64,000 nt of DNA, from contig NZ_CP130886.1 of the NCBI RefSeq assembly GCF_030622045.1, forward strand, positions 6,084,001 to 6,148,000. The letters are read 5' to 3'. Below the pieces are notes generated by a model. That model searched no databases. It had not been told where the DNA came from and worked only from the letters and a program-made list of their open reading frames with translations. Source of the DNA: Planctellipticum variicoloris (lineage in GTDB: Bacteria; Planctomycetota; Planctomycetia; Planctomycetales; Planctomycetaceae). The translations under genes were made by a program, and so were the position numbers. Of the stretch, positions 35,362 through 44,481 are shown one piece after another; position 1 is the first letter of the stretch; each line of letters opens with the position of its first letter.

Positions 35362-36876
35362 ATGCGCACCGTCTTCGCAAGCTGGCGGCCGATCGCCGCC
35401 GTGATCCCGGTCCTGGCGCTCGTACTCTCCCCCGGCGTCGTTCCGGCATCCGCGGCCGACAAGCCCAACATCGTTTTCCTGCTCTGCGACGACCTTGGCT
35501 TCGGCGATGTCGGCGCGTTCGGGCAGCAGAAGATCCGCACGCCGAATGTCGATCGCCTCGCCGCGGAAGGGATGAAGCTCACGACCCACTACTCGGGCAA
35601 CGCTGTCTGCGCCCCGTCGCGCTGCGTCCTGATGACCGGACTGCACCCGGGCCACGCCTTCATCCGCGACAACCGCCAGTACCGCAAAGGGAGCGAAGGC
35701 CAGTGGCCCGTCCCCTCCGAAACGGTCACCCTCGCGGAAGTTCTGAAGGATCTGGGCTATGCCACCGGCGCGTTCGGCAAGTGGGGACTGGGCGCGCCCG
35801 ACACGACCGGCGAGCCGCTCAAGCAGGGAATCGACCGTTTCTTCGGCTACAACTGCCAGGCCGTCGCCCATAACTACTATCCGACCTCCCTCTGGGACAA
35901 CGGGGCGAAGCTGCCGCTCAACAATCCCCCCTTCGCCGCCCACCAGAAGTTCCCCACCGACGGCGATCCCAACGACCCGGCGAGTTACGCCGGCTACTCG
36001 GGGAAAGACTTCGCTCCGGACCTCATCACCGCCCAGGCGCTCAAGTTCATCCGCGACAACAAGGACCGCCCGTTCTTTCTCTTCTACCCGACGACGGTCC
36101 CGCATCTGGCCCTGCAGGTTCCCGACGATTCGCTGGCAGAGTACGCCGGCACGTTTCCCGAGGAGCCCTACCTCGGCAGCAAAGCCTACCTCCCCCATCC
36201 GACGCCCCGCGCCGCGTATGCCGCGATGGTCACCCGGCTCGATCGCGAGATCGGCCGGCTGATGCAGGAAGTCGCCGCCCAGGGACTCGACGACCACACG
36301 ATCTTCGTCTTCTCGTCCGACAACGGTCCGCTGTACGACAAGCTCGGCGGCACCGACACCGATTTCTTCCAGAGCGCAGGAGTTTTCCGCGGCCGGAAGG
36401 GATCGCTTTACGAAGGCGGCGTCCGCGTCCCGACCATCGTCCGCTGGAAGGGGAAAATCGCGGCGGGGACGGAATCGAGCCGCGTGAGCGGCTTCGAAGA
36501 CTGGTTCCCCACGCTCGTCGAAGTCGCCGGCGGCTTAGAGGCGATTCCGAACGGACTGGATGGAATCAGCCTCGTCCCGACGCTGCTCGGCAAAACGCAA
36601 TCCGATCGACCGTTCCTGTACCGCGAGTTCCCCAGCTACGGCGGTCAGCAGTCGATTCGCGTCGGCGACTGGAAAGCCGTGCGGCAGAATCTCAATCCCC
36701 CGGCCCGCCGCCCGCTCAACCCCGGCCCGATCGAACTCTACGACCTCGCCAGGGATCCCGCCGAAGCAAACGATGTCGCGAGCGACCATCCGGAACTCGT
36801 GGCGAAGCTCTCGAAACTGCTGGCCGAACAGCACGTGAAGTCCGAAATCTTCCCGATCCGGGCTCTGGACGAGTAG
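35362..36876 (+). CDS. Cys-type sulfatase (arylsulfatase family)
   Basis: A 504-residue exported protein with a signal peptide (IAAVIPVLALVLSPGVVPASA). The formylglycine site is CAPSR (C83). Metal and substrate motifs include NIVFLLCDDLGFGDV, GKWGLG and FSSDNG. The enzyme needs conversion of C83 by a sulfatase-maturating protein encoded elsewhere. It likely desulfates a polysaccharide or aryl ester in the periplasm. Its last 60 bases are repeated at 38700-38759, flanking a foreign-looking segment. Confidence 0.95.
   Translation: MRTVFASWRPIAAVIPVLALVLSPGVVPASAADKPNIVFLLCDDLGFGDVGAFGQQKIRTPNVDRLAAEGMKLTTHYSGNAVCAPSRCVLMTGLHPGHAFIRDNRQYRKGSEGQWPVPSETVTLAEVLKDLGYATGAFGKWGLGAPDTTGEPLKQGIDRFFGYNCQAVAHNYYPTSLWDNGAKLPLNNPPFAAHQKFPTDGDPNDPASYAGYSGKDFAPDLITAQALKFIRDNKDRPFFLFYPTTVPHLALQVPDDSLAEYAGTFPEEPYLGSKAYLPHPTPRAAYAAMVTRLDREIGRLMQEVAAQGLDDHTIFVFSSDNGPLYDKLGGTDTDFFQSAGVFRGRKGSLYEGGVRVPTIVRWKGKIAAGTESSRVSGFEDWFPTLVEVAGGLEAIPNGLDGISLVPTLLGKTQSDRPFLYREFPSYGGQQSIRVGDWKAVRQNLNPPARRPLNPGPIELYDLARDPAEANDVASDHPELVAKLSKLLAEQHVKSEIFPIRALDE
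36817..36876 (+). repeat. left copy of 60-bp direct repeat (sulfatase 3' end)
   Basis: The final 60 bases of the sulfatase gene including its TAG. They match 38700-38759 at 59 of 60 positions (T at 36864 versus C at 38747). Confidence 0.9.
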
Positions 36877-36988
36877 GATCTGTTGGAAGCATTTCGGATA
36901 ATGCACGGTTCCTGCACTGCAGAACGCCATTAACCTTGGCATGAGGTCGGTGCAGCCGACTCGAATTACTGCTCGCGGATCAATTCAG

Positions 36989-38398
36989 ATGGTCGTCTCA
37001 CTCTCGGACCTGCAGCAATGGATGGCGAGTCCGAGGGAAACCGAACATATCGAGTTCAAGGAGGCGAAGCACCATTTCGACGAAGGGAAGCTCTATCGCT
37101 ATTGTGTCGCATTGGCGAATGAGGGTGGCAGAAAGTTGATTCTAGGAGTATCGGATAAGGCCCCCCGCAAAGTCATCGATTCCCAAGCGTTCCCTGATCC
37201 CGGTGCAATTGTCGGCAAGATCTTCAATAAGCTGCGATTTCGGGTCGTGGTGGATGATGTCCAACACCCAGACGGCCGGGTCTTGGTTTTCAGCATTCCG
37301 CCTCGTCCGACTGGGACTGCGTATCAGCTCGACGGCGCATACCTTATGCGGTCTGGCGAAGAGCTTGTCCCCATGTCGGAGGATCGACTCCGGAAAATCT
37401 TCGACGAGGGAAAACCTGACTGGCTCGCCGGCTCGGCTCGTGACAATTGTACGGGCGACGAACTGGTTCAGTTGCTGGATACTCAGAGCTATTTCGATCT
37501 GCTGAAGCTCCCGTATCCGGCTACCCGCGATGCCGTTCTTGAACGATTCGAAAAGGAGAAGCTCATACTCGCGATCGGCGGGAAATGGAACATCACGCGA
37601 TTGGGAGCGAATTTGTTTGCGAAACGACTCGGGGAGTTTGAAGATCTGGCCCGCAAAGCTCCACGCGTCATTGTCTACGCCGGGCAGAGCAAGCTGCAAA
37701 CTCGGCTCGATCAGTCCGGTGGAAAGGGCTATGCCGTCGGCTTTGAGGGCCTGCTGGAGTTCGTGAACGGACTGATTCCGGCGAATGAGATCATAGGTCA
37801 AGCACTGCGAACTGAGGCCAAGATGTTTCCATCTCTGGCCGTTCGCGAACTGGTAGCGAATGCTCTGATTCATCAGGACTTCGTGGAGACCGGAACCTCA
37901 GTCGTGATCGAACTCTACTCCGACCGCCTGGAGATTACGTCACCCGGTCGGCCATTCATCTCTCCAGACCGCTTTATTGATGAATACCAGTCTCGAAACG
38001 AGCGTCTCGCGGACCTCATGAGGCGCCTGGGAATTTGCGAGGAAAAGGGAAGCGGTGTCGACAAAGTGGTGAACGCTGCGGAAGTGTATCAGTTGCCGGC
38101 TCCCGATTTCCGCGTCGGTGAACGTCACACGATTTCGGTGCTCTATGCCCACAAGCTCTTCGAAGACATGGACCGGGAAGAGCGAATTCGCGCCTGCTAC
38201 CAGCATTGCTGCCTGCGCTACGTGATGAATCAGAAAATGACCAACCAGAGCCTACGGGATCGTTTTCAGCTCCCCGAGAAGAAGTCGGCGACAATTTCAC
38301 AGATCATCAGCGGCGCGGTCGATTCCGGAAGAATCAAGCTCGATGCGCCCGATCAATCTTCGCGACGGTACGCAAAATACGTGCCGTTCTGGGCCTGA
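36989..38398 (+). CDS. AlbA_2 (Schlafen-like) / ATP-binding predicted regulator
   Basis: A 469-residue protein; the ATG at 36989 is preferred over one at 36941, and neither has a clear ribosome-binding site. The N-terminal AlbA_2 domain shows ETEHIEFKEAKHHFDEGKL, GRKLILGVSDKAP and SGEELVPMSEDRLRKI. A HATPase_c_4-like domain follows (VRELVANALIHQDF, EITSPGR, GSGVDKV). The C-terminus (TNQSLRDRFQLPEKKSATIS) looks like a winged helix. Proteins of this COG2865 type are predicted regulators or nucleic-acid binders and often occur in mobile or defence regions. This one sits inside the inserted segment. Confidence 0.85.
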   Translation: MVVSLSDLQQWMASPRETEHIEFKEAKHHFDEGKLYRYCVALANEGGRKLILGVSDKAPRKVIDSQAFPDPGAIVGKIFNKLRFRVVVDDVQHPDGRVLVFSIPPRPTGTAYQLDGAYLMRSGEELVPMSEDRLRKIFDEGKPDWLAGSARDNCTGDELVQLLDTQSYFDLLKLPYPATRDAVLERFEKEKLILAIGGKWNITRLGANLFAKRLGEFEDLARKAPRVIVYAGQSKLQTRLDQSGGKGYAVGFEGLLEFVNGLIPANEIIGQALRTEAKMFPSLAVRELVANALIHQDFVETGTSVVIELYSDRLEITSPGRPFISPDRFIDEYQSRNERLADLMRRLGICEEKGSGVDKVVNAAEVYQLPAPDFRVGERHTISVLYAHKLFEDMDREERIRACYQHCCLRYVMNQKMTNQSLRDRFQLPEKKSATISQIISGAVDSGRIKLDAPDQSSRRYAKYVPFWA

Positions 38399-38699
38399 GA
38401 GTTCGCGATGCGGGGACCGCTACAAGCGATTATCTGAGAATAGGTTGCGCTTCCGAAAAATGTGTTGACGGCAGCTTTTGCAGTCGGATTTGCCGGAATC
38501 GGCATCGACCTGTCCCATTTAATTCCTGAGGAGCTTCCAGATCATGGACTCACCCTAAATCGCTATGAAGAAATGGGTTACGCATTTAATCGCAACTCTC
38601 CGACATTGGTGACATGCAATTTCGAGCAAATCGGGCGAAATTCGAAAGCCGCGCGAAATCGCCAATCTGATCTGGCTCGCTCTGTTCGTTACGACCAGC
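38399..38699. other. gene-poor part of the inserted segment
   Basis: About 300 bases of lower G+C between the AlbA_2 gene and the right direct repeat. One frame stays open from 38462 into the repeat and beyond but resembles nothing known and crosses the repeat boundary. Probably non-coding or decayed. Confidence 0.5.
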
Positions 38700-38759
38700 C
38701 TGCTGGCCGAACAGCACGTGAAGTCCGAAATCTTCCCGATCCGGGCCCTGGACGAGTAG
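38700..38759 (+). repeat. right copy of 60-bp direct repeat
   Basis: Copy of the sulfatase 3' end (59/60 identical to 36817-36876), out of context of any intact sulfatase frame. It lies 13 bases from the stop of the converging methyltransferase gene. Confidence 0.9.
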
Positions 38760-38772
38760 CGGCGTACCCGCC

Positions 38773-39495
38773 CTATGCCACGCGCCTCTTGCCGGCCTCG
38801 CAGCACCCGTTCGCCGCTTCGCAGCAAGCCCCCTGCCCCGTCATCAAGCCCCGCTTCGCGAACTCCCGCCAGCGGTCCGGCGACACCAGCAACTGCGGCG
38901 CACGCCAGCTCACCGTGTAGTAGCCCCGCCGGGCGTGCCGGCCGCGCAGCCAGCCCCACGTCGACCGGCTCAGCCAGGGATCGGCATAGTTGGAAATCGC
39001 CGCCTCGCCCGGAAAACAGGCCAGATGCCGGGTCCAGCAGTTCTGCTGATGGTGCTTCATCGGCAGCGGCGAGTCGTCGCCGAACGGTCGCACGAAGACG
39101 GCGTGGCCGCCGGGTTTCAGGCATGCCAGCAGATTCGCCGTGGCGATCCGGGCCGAAAGCCCCAGCAGGTTGTCCGTGTACGAGCCGCATTCCTGGACCA
39201 GCACCAGATCGTAGCTGTGGTGCTCCAGCGGAACCGACTCCGACGGCTGCGCCGCGTGGAACTCGATGCGCGGAAACATCTCGCGGGCTTCGTCCACGGA
39301 ACCAAGTGAATCGTCGATCCCGGAAACTTCAAACGAGATGTCTTCCAGAAACGACGCCAGCTCCCCCGTCCCGCAGCCGACCAGCAGCACCCGCGACCCG
39401 AACGCGAGTCGATGACCGATCAGGATCCGGCTGAGAACCCGCGCAGATAGCTGCACCGGCACCGCAGGAATGAAGGAAGAGGCCGAATAGGCCAT
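38773..39495 (-). CDS. class I SAM-dependent methyltransferase
   Basis: A 240-residue protein. SAM-binding motif I is VLLVGCGTGELASFL, with the acidic ribose ligand in EVSGIDDS. Motif IV-like YDLVLVQECGSY and LLACLKPGGHAVFVRPFG follow. The C-terminus is Cys-rich (GACCEAANGCCEAG), which is unusual for the family. The ATG at 39495 follows a TTG; GGAG is upstream. The substrate is not predictable. Confidence 0.8.
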   Translation of the reverse strand: MAYSASSFIPAVPVQLSARVLSRILIGHRLAFGSRVLLVGCGTGELASFLEDISFEVSGIDDSLGSVDEAREMFPRIEFHAAQPSESVPLEHHSYDLVLVQECGSYTDNLLGLSARIATANLLACLKPGGHAVFVRPFGDDSPLPMKHHQQNCWTRHLACFPGEAAISNYADPWLSRSTWGWLRGRHARRGYYTVSWRAPQLLVSPDRWREFAKRGLMTGQGACCEAANGCCEAGKRRVA

Positions 39496-39675
39496 CAAAG
39501 GATGCTCCAGCAGAACGACCGGCCCGCGCAGTCCGACTTCTATCCTTCGGCAAGAATGTTCGTCAAGGGCATTCTCTCAATCAAGATGGTTGATCTTTCC
39601 AGCCGGCGACTCCGCCGCTAAAACTCCCCCCGCTGCGAGATCCGCAATGTCGGGACTCGACGGATGGAGTCGGAT

Positions 39676-40902
39676 ATGCAACTGGATGCGGTAATCTTTG
39701 GCGGCGGAGTCGCCGGACTGTGGCTCCTCGATCGCCTCACGCGCGAAGGCAACCATTGCCTGCTGCTGGAAGCCGGAACCCTCGGCGCCGGGCAGACGAT
39801 CGCCGCCCAGGGAATCATCCACGGCGGCATGAAATATTCCCTGCAGGGGCTCCTCAGCAAATCCGCGCGCAACATCCGCGAAATGCCCGCCGTCTGGCGC
39901 GACGCGCTGCTCGGACGCACGACCCCCGTCCTCACCCGGACCCGCGTCCGCGCGGAAGAATGCTACCTCTGGCAGACCGATTCGCTGACGTCGCGGGCCG
40001 GCATGCTGGGAGCCCGTCTGGCGCTCCATGTCACCCCAGAGCCGGTCTCCCCCGAGGAACGCCCCCCCGCGCTGGCGCGCGTCGCCGGAACCGTCGTACG
40101 CCTTCCCGAACAAGTCCTCTGCGTGCAGAGTCTCCTGGCCGATCTGGCGGACCAGTATCGCTCCCGGTTGCTGCAGATCGACGCTCAGCACGGCCTGACT
40201 TTCGAACTCAACAGCCCCGGCGAAGTCCGGGCCATCATCCTCCACTCTCCATCCGACCGTCGTCCGCTGCGCCTGCAGCCGCGCCACGTGGTCTTCACCG
40301 CCGGGGCCGGGAACTCGACGCTCCGACGGCTCGTGGGGCTCGACGGCGAGTCGATGCAGCGCCGCCCCCTGCATATGGTCCTCGTACGGGGCGGCCTGCC
40401 GACACTCAACGGCCACTGCATCGACGGCGCGCGGACGCGGGTCACGATCACCTCGGATGTCGATGCCGCCGGACGGACGATCTGGCAGGTCGGCGGTCAG
40501 CTCGCGGAGGACGGAACCGCGCTCGCCGCGCCCGACCTCATCCGTCGCGCACGACACGAGCTTCAGGCCGTTCTGCCGGAGATCGACTTCACGCAGTCCG
40601 AATGGTCCACCTGCCGCGTCGATCGCGCCGAAGGCATCACCGCCGAGGGAGGCCGCCCCGACAACGTGCAGGTCCTCTGCGCCGGGAACGTCACCACCGG
40701 CTGGCCAGCGAAGCTCGCCCTGGCCCCCGTTCTCGCCCGCGAGATCGCCGCAAGAATCAGCGCTCCGACCGGAAATGCGACTCAGAACTGGGCGGAGCTG
40801 GCGGACTGGCCCCGACCGGCCGTCGCCACCCCGCTCTGGGACGAGCCCGGCCGGAACTGGGTGAACCTCGATCGCGATCCCTCCGCCGCCCGAGCCGCCT
40901 AG
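39676..40902 (+). CDS. FAD-dependent oxidoreductase (DAO family)
   Basis: A 408-residue protein; the ATG at 39676 has GGAG 5 bases upstream, unlike the ATG at 39664. The dinucleotide-binding motif is VIFGGGVAGLWLL (GxGxxG). A DAO-type HGGMKYSLQG segment and a C-terminal CAGNVTTGWPAKLALAPVLA follow. The family oxidises amines, amino acids or glycerol-3-phosphate. The substrate is unknown. No partner gene is adjacent. Confidence 0.82.
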   Translation: MQLDAVIFGGGVAGLWLLDRLTREGNHCLLLEAGTLGAGQTIAAQGIIHGGMKYSLQGLLSKSARNIREMPAVWRDALLGRTTPVLTRTRVRAEECYLWQTDSLTSRAGMLGARLALHVTPEPVSPEERPPALARVAGTVVRLPEQVLCVQSLLADLADQYRSRLLQIDAQHGLTFELNSPGEVRAIILHSPSDRRPLRLQPRHVVFTAGAGNSTLRRLVGLDGESMQRRPLHMVLVRGGLPTLNGHCIDGARTRVTITSDVDAAGRTIWQVGGQLAEDGTALAAPDLIRRARHELQAVLPEIDFTQSEWSTCRVDRAEGITAEGGRPDNVQVLCAGNVTTGWPAKLALAPVLAREIAARISAPTGNATQNWAELADWPRPAVATPLWDEPGRNWVNLDRDPSAARAA

Positions 40903-40948
40903 ACTCCAGTCAGACCTCGATTCCGGCGCAGAGTTGTCTCAGTTCCCT

Positions 40949-40973
40949 CGTTCCCAGGCTCCGCCTGGGAACG
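40949..40973. repeat. REP-like hairpin
   Basis: CGTTCCCAGGC-TCC-GCCTGGGAACG: an 11-base perfect stem with a 3-base loop. This exact kind of hairpin is recalled as a widely dispersed bacterial intergenic repeat. Confidence 0.7.
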
Positions 40974-41047
40974 CCTCTTCAGACGCTCCGCGTCCTCTTC
41001 GTCTTCCGGCTTCTCCACACGCACCACCTCTTCGCCCTCTCCTCCCC

Positions 41048-41075
41048 ATCCACCATCCACGACCCACCAACCACT
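41048..41075. repeat. four-unit degenerate 7-bp array (CATCCAC)
   Basis: Four exact-period heptads; the first two are identical CATCCAC, the others keep the CCAC ending. Confidence 0.6.
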
Positions 41076-41182
41076 TCTTATGTGAATTCCGCGCAACAAA
41101 CTCGCTATTTATGACGGGGACATAGGAGCATGCGCGTCGGCGGGCAACCGTCGGCGTTCCGGACGATTCCCGTCAAACCGGG

Positions 41183-41450
41183 CCTGATCAGGGCCCAGCG
41201 ACGGGGTTTCCGCCAGGAAACCCCGAGGGGGCGCACCCCGTGTGCGCACAGCCTCGACGTCGAGCTTTTCCCGTTCACCCGGCCGCAAGACCGGCGAACC
41301 TGATCAACGTGACTGAACCGCCGGGACTTCAACCGGCCATTCGAAACCGCCAGACGGACTCCGGCGGGACGGCCGTAAAACCGCCGACCCGCCGGAGCCG
41401 ATCGCGGTACGCACGGCGCGTAGGGCAGGCCCCCGCCTGCCGCATTGCGG
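41183..41450. repeat. cluster of seven perfect inverted repeats, candidate structured RNA
   Basis: In order: CCTGATCAGG (41183-41192); GGGGTTTCC/GGAAACCCC with loop GCCA (41203-41224); GCGCAC/GTGCGC (41231-41247); CTCGACGTCGAG (41253-41264), followed by CTTTTC; CTCCGGCGGG/CCCGCCGGAG (41359-41397); GGCAGGC/GCCTGCC (41424-41441); CCGCA/TGCGG (41440-41450). The density is far above that of other spacers here. A non-coding RNA or a REP cluster are both possible. Confidence 0.5.
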
Positions 41451-41496
41451 CATCCACGGCCATCCGACTCTCTCGCGCCCCCCGCCTTCTCCTCAC

Positions 41497-41524
41497 TAGC
41501 CACCAGCCACTAACCACCAGCCAC
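41497..41524. repeat. four-unit degenerate 7-bp array (CAGCCAC)
   Basis: TAGCCAC, CAGCCAC and two more heptads of the same form, exact period 7, about 120 bases before the aldo/keto reductase start. Confidence 0.6.
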
Positions 41525-41645
41525 TTCCCCAGGAGTTCGCCTCGAAGACTCGACCCCGGCCACCCGATCGTCCCATAATCATCTCCTGCAGTTCAGCGGC
41601 CACACATTCGCCCCGCCAGCCGGTCACGCCAGGAAAGTTCCTCAC

Positions 41646-42458
41646 ATGCCCTCGAAGCCGCTCCCGGATTCGCGCTGGCCGCGACGGCTGGGAAACACCG
41701 GCCTGCCCCTTCCCGCGCTCGGCTTCGGGGCATTCAAGATCGGCCGCAATCAAGGCACGAAGTATCCGGTCGGATTCGAACTCCCGGACGATGCCGCCGT
41801 CGACCGCCTGCTCAATGGCGTGCTCGACCTGGGTCTGACGTTGATCGATACCGCCCCCGCCTACGGCCTCAGCGAAGAACGGATCGGTCGCAGCATCGCC
41901 CGGCGTCGCGACGAGTTCGTCCTCTCGACCAAAGTGGGAGAAACATTCGACGACGGCGTCTCGCGCTACGACTATTCCGCCGCGGCCGTCCGGGCGAGCC
42001 TGGAGCGCAGCCTGCAGCGGCTCCGGACCGACGTGCTCGATCTGGTCTTCATTCACTCGAACGGCGACGACCTGACGATCCAGCAGCAGACCGATGTGGT
42101 CGATGTTCTGCAGGACTTCCGTCGACGCGGGCTGATTCGCGCCATCGGTCTGTCCGGCAAGACCGTGGCCGGCGCGGAGCTCGCGCTGGAGTGGGCCGAT
42201 GCGCTGATGGTCGAGTATCACCTGCACGACCGCTCCCACGAGGCCGTCATTGAAACTGCGGCCGGCCGGGGGCTGAGCGTCGTCGTCAAGAAGGCCCTCG
42301 CCTCCGGTCGGCTGCCGGCGCGCGAGGCGATTGCTTTCGTGCTGCGGAACCCCGCCGTGGACTGCGCGGTGGTCGGCGGGCTCGACCTGGAGCACCTGCG
42401 CGAGAATGCGTGCTCGGCCCGCTCGGTTCGCAGTCCGGAGAACGGCGATCAGATGTAG
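41646..42458 (+). CDS. aldo/keto reductase
   Basis: A 270-residue TIM-barrel protein. The catalytic tetrad is visible: Asp and Tyr in [14 protein letters not shown], Lys in LSTKVG and His in FIHSNG. It reduces carbonyls with NAD(P)H; the natural substrate is unknown. AGGAA lies upstream of the ATG. Its 3' end overlaps the convergent flgL gene by 10 bases. It is probably unrelated to flagella. Confidence 0.88.
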   Translation: MPSKPLPDSRWPRRLGNTGLPLPALGFGAFKIGRNQGTKYPVGFELPDDAAVDRLLNGVLDLGLTLIDTAPAYGLSEERIGRSIARRRDEFVLSTKVGETFDDGVSRYDYSAAAVRASLERSLQRLRTDVLDLVFIHSNGDDLTIQQQTDVVDVLQDFRRRGLIRAIGLSGKTVAGAELALEWADALMVEYHLHDRSHEAVIETAAGRGLSVVVKKALASGRLPAREAIAFVLRNPAVDCAVVGGLDLEHLRENACSARSVRSPENGDQM

Positions 42459-44362
42459 TTCAGGATCGTCATTTTCAGCGTCTGCGAAGCGACCTGATAG
42501 GTCGCCTGCAGGATCTGCTGCTTCTGCGTGAGCTGAGTCACCACATCCGCCAGGTCGGCGTCGATCAGCAGCGACAGCGTCGCTTTGGTATTGATGGCCG
42601 CATCTTTGAGGCTGGTGTTCGTCGTGCTCAGCAGGTTCTGTCGCGTTCCGATCTCTCCCCGGATCTCCGCGACCCGCGACGCTTCGAGGTCAATCCGTCC
42701 CACCAGCCTGCTCAGTGTCGCGTTGTCGTTCGTCCGCAGCGCCGTTTCGAGTTGACTGAGCACTGTAAATATGCCGTCGGCCTGTCGCGGATTGACGTCG
42801 CGTCCATTGAGCACGCCGGCCGCGCCGCCGTCGTCTGTTCCATCCATCCCCAGTTGCTTTGAGAGATTGGAGCTGGCGACGGTGAGCGCCCCGGCCCCGG
42901 AGTCGTCCGTCAGCGAGATTCCATTGCCCGTCGCCACCAGCGACGCGACGAGGTGCCCGGGATCGACCGCGTTGACCCGGTCGAGGACATCCTGCACCGT
43001 CACCGCGCCGGCGAGATCGACGCTGACCGACGAGCCGTCCCGACGGGTGATCGACAGCGAAGTCGGCTCCGTCGTCAGGCCGACGCCGTAATTCAGGTCC
43101 GCGACGCGCGTCGTTCCGGTCAATGTGCGGACGCCGAGATCCGTCGCATCGGTCCCGCCGTTCTCCCCGATGGAGAAATTGACCCCGCTCAGACGGGTCG
43201 AGATCGCAATTCCCCGTCCGTCGGCGCTGATCCCCACGGCGAGATCGGGGTCGGCGAGCCGGATGCGATTGAGGACGTCGCCGACCGTCGTGGCTCCGTT
43301 GAGGTCGACGATCGACGTCCGGGTTCCGTTGACGATCCGCAGGCCGGTTCCCAGCGTCGCAGCGATTCCGGCGCCGCCGTTCAGCGCCGCGACCGGCGTC
43401 GACTCCGTAAGTGCGGGCTCCAGATTGCCGCCGTTGATCTGGGCGACGGGGGTCGAAGCGATTCCGAGCAATTGAGCCGAACGGGAACCCGGCGGATCGG
43501 CGACGGTGATCGTGCCGTTCGAAGGGGTCAACTGAATTCCATCCCCCGCGGCATTGATGCCGACCGACACCGTCTCCGCCTCCAGCGCGAACGCATCCTC
43601 AATGCGGGTCTTGACGTCCGCAATCGACCGGGAGCCGGTCAGGTCGACCGTCTTCGTGATCGGCGTTCCGTTGTCGACGGTGATCGTGATTCGCCCGGGA
43701 ACGACTCCCGCCCCGTCGTACAAATCCCCCAGCGACGTACTCAGCGTCAGCGCGGGATTGATGTCCTTCGAAATCGGCTGACTCAAAGCCCCGAATGCGG
43801 AGGCGCCGTCCACGTTGCTCGACAGCAGCAGCGAGATGTCGGCGAACGTCTGAATCTGCCCCTGGTCCCCCCCGTAGCGGACGACTCCGTTCGTCGACAT
43901 CGTGAAGGGGGTCGTGAGAGACTCCGTTCCGGCAAACAGATACCGGCCATTGTAACGCAGGTTCGCGGCGTTCAGCACCGACTGGGTGATCGTCGCCACT
44001 TCGGCGGCGAGCGCCTCCCGCTGGGAGTCGGTGGCCGAGTCGCCGATCCCTTCCTGCACGATCGATCTGGCCCGGTTGAGGGCGTCGGAAACCGTCGACA
44101 GGCTCTGCTCGGCGGACCCGAGATAGCCGTCGTTGATCACTGCGTTGCCCGACACGGAGTCCTGCCGCTGAGACAGCGTCTGAATCGTCAGCGCCTGCAG
44201 CGCCTGCACCGGCAGATCGGAGGGCAGCAGAAATTTCCGGCCCGAGCTGAGCTGCTCCTGCAGATTCGACAGGGACGCCCGATTGTTCTCGACCGCCTCC
44301 TGCAGCCGCCTCCCGAGGAGGGAAATCGGCAGTCGACCCGGAAGAATGGTGCTGATGGTCAT
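42449..44362 (-). CDS. flgL: flagellar hook-filament junction protein FlgL, enlarged
   Basis: A 637-residue protein, about twice the usual FlgL length. The N-terminal flagellin-type helices (residues ~1-130, [20 protein letters not shown]) and C-terminal helices (~540-637) are intact. The middle holds three tandem flagellin-IN-type modules, each with a [VI]xDVLxRI-like helix and an ISxDGxGI-like strand. It is the last gene of the - flagellar arm. The ATG has no ribosome-binding site; the leader consists of CCAATAA-like heptads. It caps the hook and seats the filament. Confidence 0.88.
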   Translation of the reverse strand: MTISTILPGRLPISLLGRRLQEAVENNRASLSNLQEQLSSGRKFLLPSDLPVQALQALTIQTLSQRQDSVSGNAVINDGYLGSAEQSLSTVSDALNRARSIVQEGIGDSATDSQREALAAEVATITQSVLNAANLRYNGRYLFAGTESLTTPFTMSTNGVVRYGGDQGQIQTFADISLLLSSNVDGASAFGALSQPISKDINPALTLSTSLGDLYDGAGVVPGRITITVDNGTPITKTVDLTGSRSIADVKTRIEDAFALEAETVSVGINAAGDGIQLTPSNGTITVADPPGSRSAQLLGIASTPVAQINGGNLEPALTESTPVAALNGGAGIAATLGTGLRIVNGTRTSIVDLNGATTVGDVLNRIRLADPDLAVGISADGRGIAISTRLSGVNFSIGENGGTDATDLGVRTLTGTTRVADLNYGVGLTTEPTSLSITRRDGSSVSVDLAGAVTVQDVLDRVNAVDPGHLVASLVATGNGISLTDDSGAGALTVASSNLSKQLGMDGTDDGGAAGVLNGRDVNPRQADGIFTVLSQLETALRTNDNATLSRLVGRIDLEASRVAEIRGEIGTRQNLLSTTNTSLKDAAINTKATLSLLIDADLADVVTQLTQKQQILQATYQVASQTLKMTILNYI

Positions 44363-44370
44363 ATTGGTAG

Positions 44371-44420
44371 ATTGGTTATTGGTTCTTGGTCATTGGCTTT
44401 TGGTCAGTTGTCAGTTGCGG
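44371..44420. repeat. degenerate 7-bp array in the flgL leader (ATTGGTT)
   Basis: About seven heptads of the form ATTGGTT/CTTGGTC run from 8 bases upstream of the flgL start codon away from the gene. They occupy the place where a ribosome-binding site would be. Confidence 0.65.
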
Positions 44421-44447
44421 GAGGCCGCGGCGGCGTCTTCGTTTCGA

Positions 44448-44475
44448 CATTCCGCCTTCCGCATTCGACATTTCT
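44448..44475. repeat. four-unit degenerate 7-bp array (CATTCCG)
   Basis: Four heptads CATTCCG/CCTTCCG with exact period lie just past the flgK stop, in the flgK-flgL spacer. Confidence 0.55.
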
Positions 44476-44481
44476 ACCCCG

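Larger units (their letters stand above)
36877..38759. mobile_element. 1.88-kb inserted segment that duplicated the sulfatase 3' end
   Basis: The segment between and including the right 60-bp repeat is bounded exactly by the duplicated sulfatase end. It carries one AlbA_2-type gene plus ~300 bases without a supported gene. Its base composition is visibly lower in G+C than its neighbours (37,081-37,140 is 30/60 G+C). Removing it would restore a sulfatase-methyltransferase junction. No integrase, transposase or terminal inverted repeat was found, so the insertion mechanism is unknown. Confidence 0.65.
40903..41645. other. 743-base gene-free spacer rich in repeats and palindromes
   Basis: No coding frame is convincing. 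It holds a REP-like hairpin (40949-40973), two 7-bp arrays (41048-41075, 41497-41524) and a dense run of perfect inverted repeats (41183-41450). It may contain a structured RNA or be a repeat accumulation site before the aldo/keto reductase gene. Confidence 0.55.

Noticed and set aside
38462-38920. A 152-codon open frame at the right end of the inserted segment
   Set aside because: It crosses the direct-repeat boundary and runs antisense into the methyltransferase gene, so it is unlikely to be a natural gene.
40903-41645. tRNA or rRNA in the long gene-free spacer
   Set aside because: No cloverleaf with a T-loop GTTCGANNC or CCA-type end could be traced; the stems are simple hairpins.
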